NCBI GenBank assembly: GCA_004124875.1
Contig: SCKJ01000005.1
Coordinates: 1 to 64,000, forward strand
DNA: 64,000 nucleotides
Direction: 5' to 3'
From: Fidelibacterota bacterium
GTDB lineage: Bacteria; Fidelibacterota; Marinisomatia; SCGC-AAA003-L08; TS1B11
Shown: positions 62,337 to 64,000 of the stretch, piece by piece
Layout: each line of letters begins with the position of its first letter
How positions within the stretch are numbered: the first letter of the stretch is position 1
Translations under genes and position numbers: made by a program
The notes under the pieces: model-generated
What the model saw: the letters and a program-made list of their open reading frames with translations, nothing else
The model's database searches: none
Told to the model about the DNA's origin: nothing

Positions 62337-64000
62337 CTATCTCTTTTGCAATTGCACCGTCAGGGTAACGGCCCGCCCCGGCTCCGGATAACCCGGTATG
62401 AATGCATGGGTCACATCGGTGAGATTGGCGACCCCCAACGTCATATTGAAGTCGTAGGCCATGGCCGGGGGCGACAGCAGCCACGACAGGTAGCTGTTCC
62501 AGATTTCCGCCGCGGGCTGGATGGCAGCCTCCTCGTAGTCACTCTTATACCTGGCGATGTAACTTGATCGCGCCGAAGCCTGCACGACCCAGGTCAAATC
62601 CCCAGGCAACAGAACCGATAGCGCCACCGATGATGTTTCCTGTGGCTTGTACAGGAGCCGTTTATCCTGGTTAGCGCCCTCATCCCTGTTGGCTGTCTCC
62701 AGGATCGTGCCCGACACCAGCAGCGACAGCCGGTCGCCGGGAGAATGAAGATCGAGGGAAAAGGTGCTCTGCTCCGCCCAGGCCACATGGATGTTTTCCG
62801 GCGCCCCGCCTCCGCCAGATCCCGGCACCCAGGCGATTAAATCTTCATAATTCGTGGTGTACTGATCGATGCGGGCAGTGAGGATTTGGGCATAGGCCAA
62901 GGTTGCTCTGGCGCCTGCCATGGTCGAACGCTCCGGCAGCAGATGGGGATTGTTATAAGGGATCCAGTAGAGATCGTTGAATGTTGGCTGGCGCAGTTGT
63001 GCAGCCGTGATGACCGCCACATCAAAGCTCCACGGCTCACCCAGGGGCATTTTCCAGGAGAGCGCCGCCTCGCTGTTGGTCCACCAGTCGGCCAGGTCCA
63101 GCGTCATGACGCGGCCCGATGCCATCAGCCTAAACTGCTTTAAAACCCGCACTTCAATCTGCTGCAGGAGGGTGGCGGGAGTGCGCTCATGATCCCCCGT
63201 GTCACTGCCGGTAAGGAGTTCACGGCGGAGTGAAATCTGCGATAGTGTGGTGAGGGCGGAGCTCCACAACCTGTGCAGAGAGTAGCGCAGCCCGGCAATG
63301 CGGGTGGTGTGATCGCTGTGGATATCCCAGTCCGGGTCGCTGTAGGTGTTATTCTGGTTTTGCCAGTAGAGTTGCCAGCGTTGGCGGCTTTGATTTCCAC
63401 TGCGGTCGGCGCTGAGCGACAGCAGACTCCAGAGGTCCGTTTGGCTGGCCCGTGGGGATGGGAATCTTGTCGATCCGGCAACGCGCTTCTTGCTTTGGGT
63501 CACCCAGATGCTGGCCACAAAATCGGTTGCCCCGGCTTTTCGCTCCGCCCGGCCCTGCAGGAACTGCAGATCACCGCTGTTATTTTCACGATCCAGAGTG
63601 GAGTCGCCATCGGCATAAGAGAAATTTCCGTCGTAGATCTGGCTGCCCAGGGCCAGCCCTGCGTGGTCGCCGGCGAACGAAATTTCGCTGCGCCGGAGCC
63701 CATAGTCCCCTGTGGCAAAGGTGGCGCCGGTGCTCATTTTACGGGGGACCAGATTTACCGCCCCGCTCAGCGCCGTGCCGCTGCCCACCGAAGTGCCGCC
63801 GTGGGGCAGATACTCGATCCGGCCGATGCGTGAAATAGGCAGCGTGGAGAGGTCGAAGGAACCATTTTGCGGCGAATTGATGGGGATGCCATCGAAAAGT
63901 ATCGCTGTGTGGGCCGACGACCCGCCGCCGGTAGAGATGGTTTGCAATGTTCCGGGGCCGCCATAGGCGACGGCGAATGAGCCGGGCAGATGGGTGGCGA
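62337..64000 (-). CDS. TonB-dependent outer-membrane receptor, BtuB-like (partial, 5' end outside window)
   Basis: 554 codons are visible; the gene continues past the right edge. The plug domain is recognisable in GGPGTLQTISTGGGSSAHT, ILFDGIPINSPQNGSFDLS, IEYLPHGGTSVGSGTALSG and AVNLVPRK. The rest is a beta-barrel of alternating residues ending in VTHAFIPGYPEPGRAVTLTV and LQKR. The ipGYPePGR tail is typical of BtuB-type vitamin B12 and related receptors, and a C-terminal aromatic/Arg end fits the barrel. The signal peptide and TonB box are not visible, so ligand and start cannot be confirmed. Confidence 0.88.
   Translation of the reverse strand, partial: ATHLPGSFAVAYGGPGTLQTISTGGGSSAHTAILFDGIPINSPQNGSFDLSTLPISRIGRIEYLPHGGTSVGSGTALSGAVNLVPRKMSTGATFATGDYGLRRSEISFAGDHAGLALGSQIYDGNFSYADGDSTLDRENNSGDLQFLQGRAERKAGATDFVASIWVTQSKKRVAGSTRFPSPRASQTDLWSLLSLSADRSGNQSRQRWQLYWQNQNNTYSDPDWDIHSDHTTRIAGLRYSLHRLWSSALTTLSQISLRRELLTGSDTGDHERTPATLLQQIEVRVLKQFRLMASGRVMTLDLADWWTNSEAALSWKMPLGEPWSFDVAVITAAQLRQPTFNDLYWIPYNNPHLLPERSTMAGARATLAYAQILTARIDQYTTNYEDLIAWVPGSGGGGAPENIHVAWAEQSTFSLDLHSPGDRLSLLVSGTILETANRDEGANQDKRLLYKPQETSSVALSVLLPGDLTWVVQASARSSYIARYKSDYEEAAIQPAAEIWNSYLSWLLSPPAMAYDFNMTLGVANLTDVTHAFIPGYPEPGRAVTLTVQLQKR

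Overview
The window reads as a gene-dense bacterial chromosome of moderately high GC. The likely source is an uncultivated FCB-group bacterium, possibly a Neomarinimicrobiota-like lineage. The clues are a decayed type IX-like C-terminal sorting domain near the left edge, a TonB-dependent receptor, MacB/FtsX exporters under a sigma-54 two-component system, a cyclase/NB-ARC signalling protein, and ferredoxin-type 2-oxoacid metabolism. The phylum is an inference. No rRNA, tRNA, CRISPR array or phage was seen.

Layout. 1-3.2 kb: a truncated transposase, a sorting-domain remnant and an adenylate cyclase-NB-ARC-TPR protein. 3.2-10.2 kb: a mosaic accessory region (GIY-YIG protein, DUF4389 protein, ABC exporter, haloalkane dehalogenase, MDR oxidoreductase, DUF4386 protein) whose genes are separated by two repeat families. 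10.4-14.0 kb: an amino-sugar group (FHS permease, ROK kinase, NagB) with an SLC13 symporter remnant inside it. 14.2-17.4 kb: a small membrane protein and KorBA. 17.9-21.1 kb: a sulfur-carrier cysteine synthesis operon (cysteine synthase, JAMM protease, ubiquitin-like/E1/rhodanese fusion) followed by BolA. 21.5-35.0 kb: two unknown membrane proteins, GltB, PEP carboxylase, a sugar epimerase, a SHOCT-like secreted protein and a Rieske/GltB-type flavoprotein. 35.2-48.5 kb: an amplified FtsX exporter operon transcribed leftward from a sigma-54 promoter, divergent from an NtrC-type regulator and its kinase. 48.8-59.5 kb: RmlB/RmlA, pentapeptide proteins, a GST-like protein, a PLP decarboxylase, a receiver protein, a LiaF-like membrane protein, an M28 peptidase, a histidine phosphatase, an ECF sigma factor and a pentapeptide-K+ channel fusion. 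59.5-61.5 kb: ArsR-TusA-DsrE sulfur-trafficking genes running into a chimeric lipoate-carrier/Fe-S protein remnant. 61.5-64 kb: modular intergenic repeats and a partial BtuB-like receptor.

Themes. Sulfur handling appears twice: protein-thiocarboxylate cysteine synthesis and an sHdr-like remnant. Central C/N metabolism (Kor, PEP carboxylase, glutamate synthase) makes up much of the middle. The locus also shows recurrent cassette-like turnover, with direct repeats or duplicated gene 3' ends bracketing single genes, internally deleted genes, and gene conversion between FtsX paralogues. The most rewarding targets are the sigma-54/FtsX operon with its promoter and dyads, the JAMM/ubiquitin-like fusion operon, the cassette-like repeats, and the decayed sulfur-oxidation cluster.
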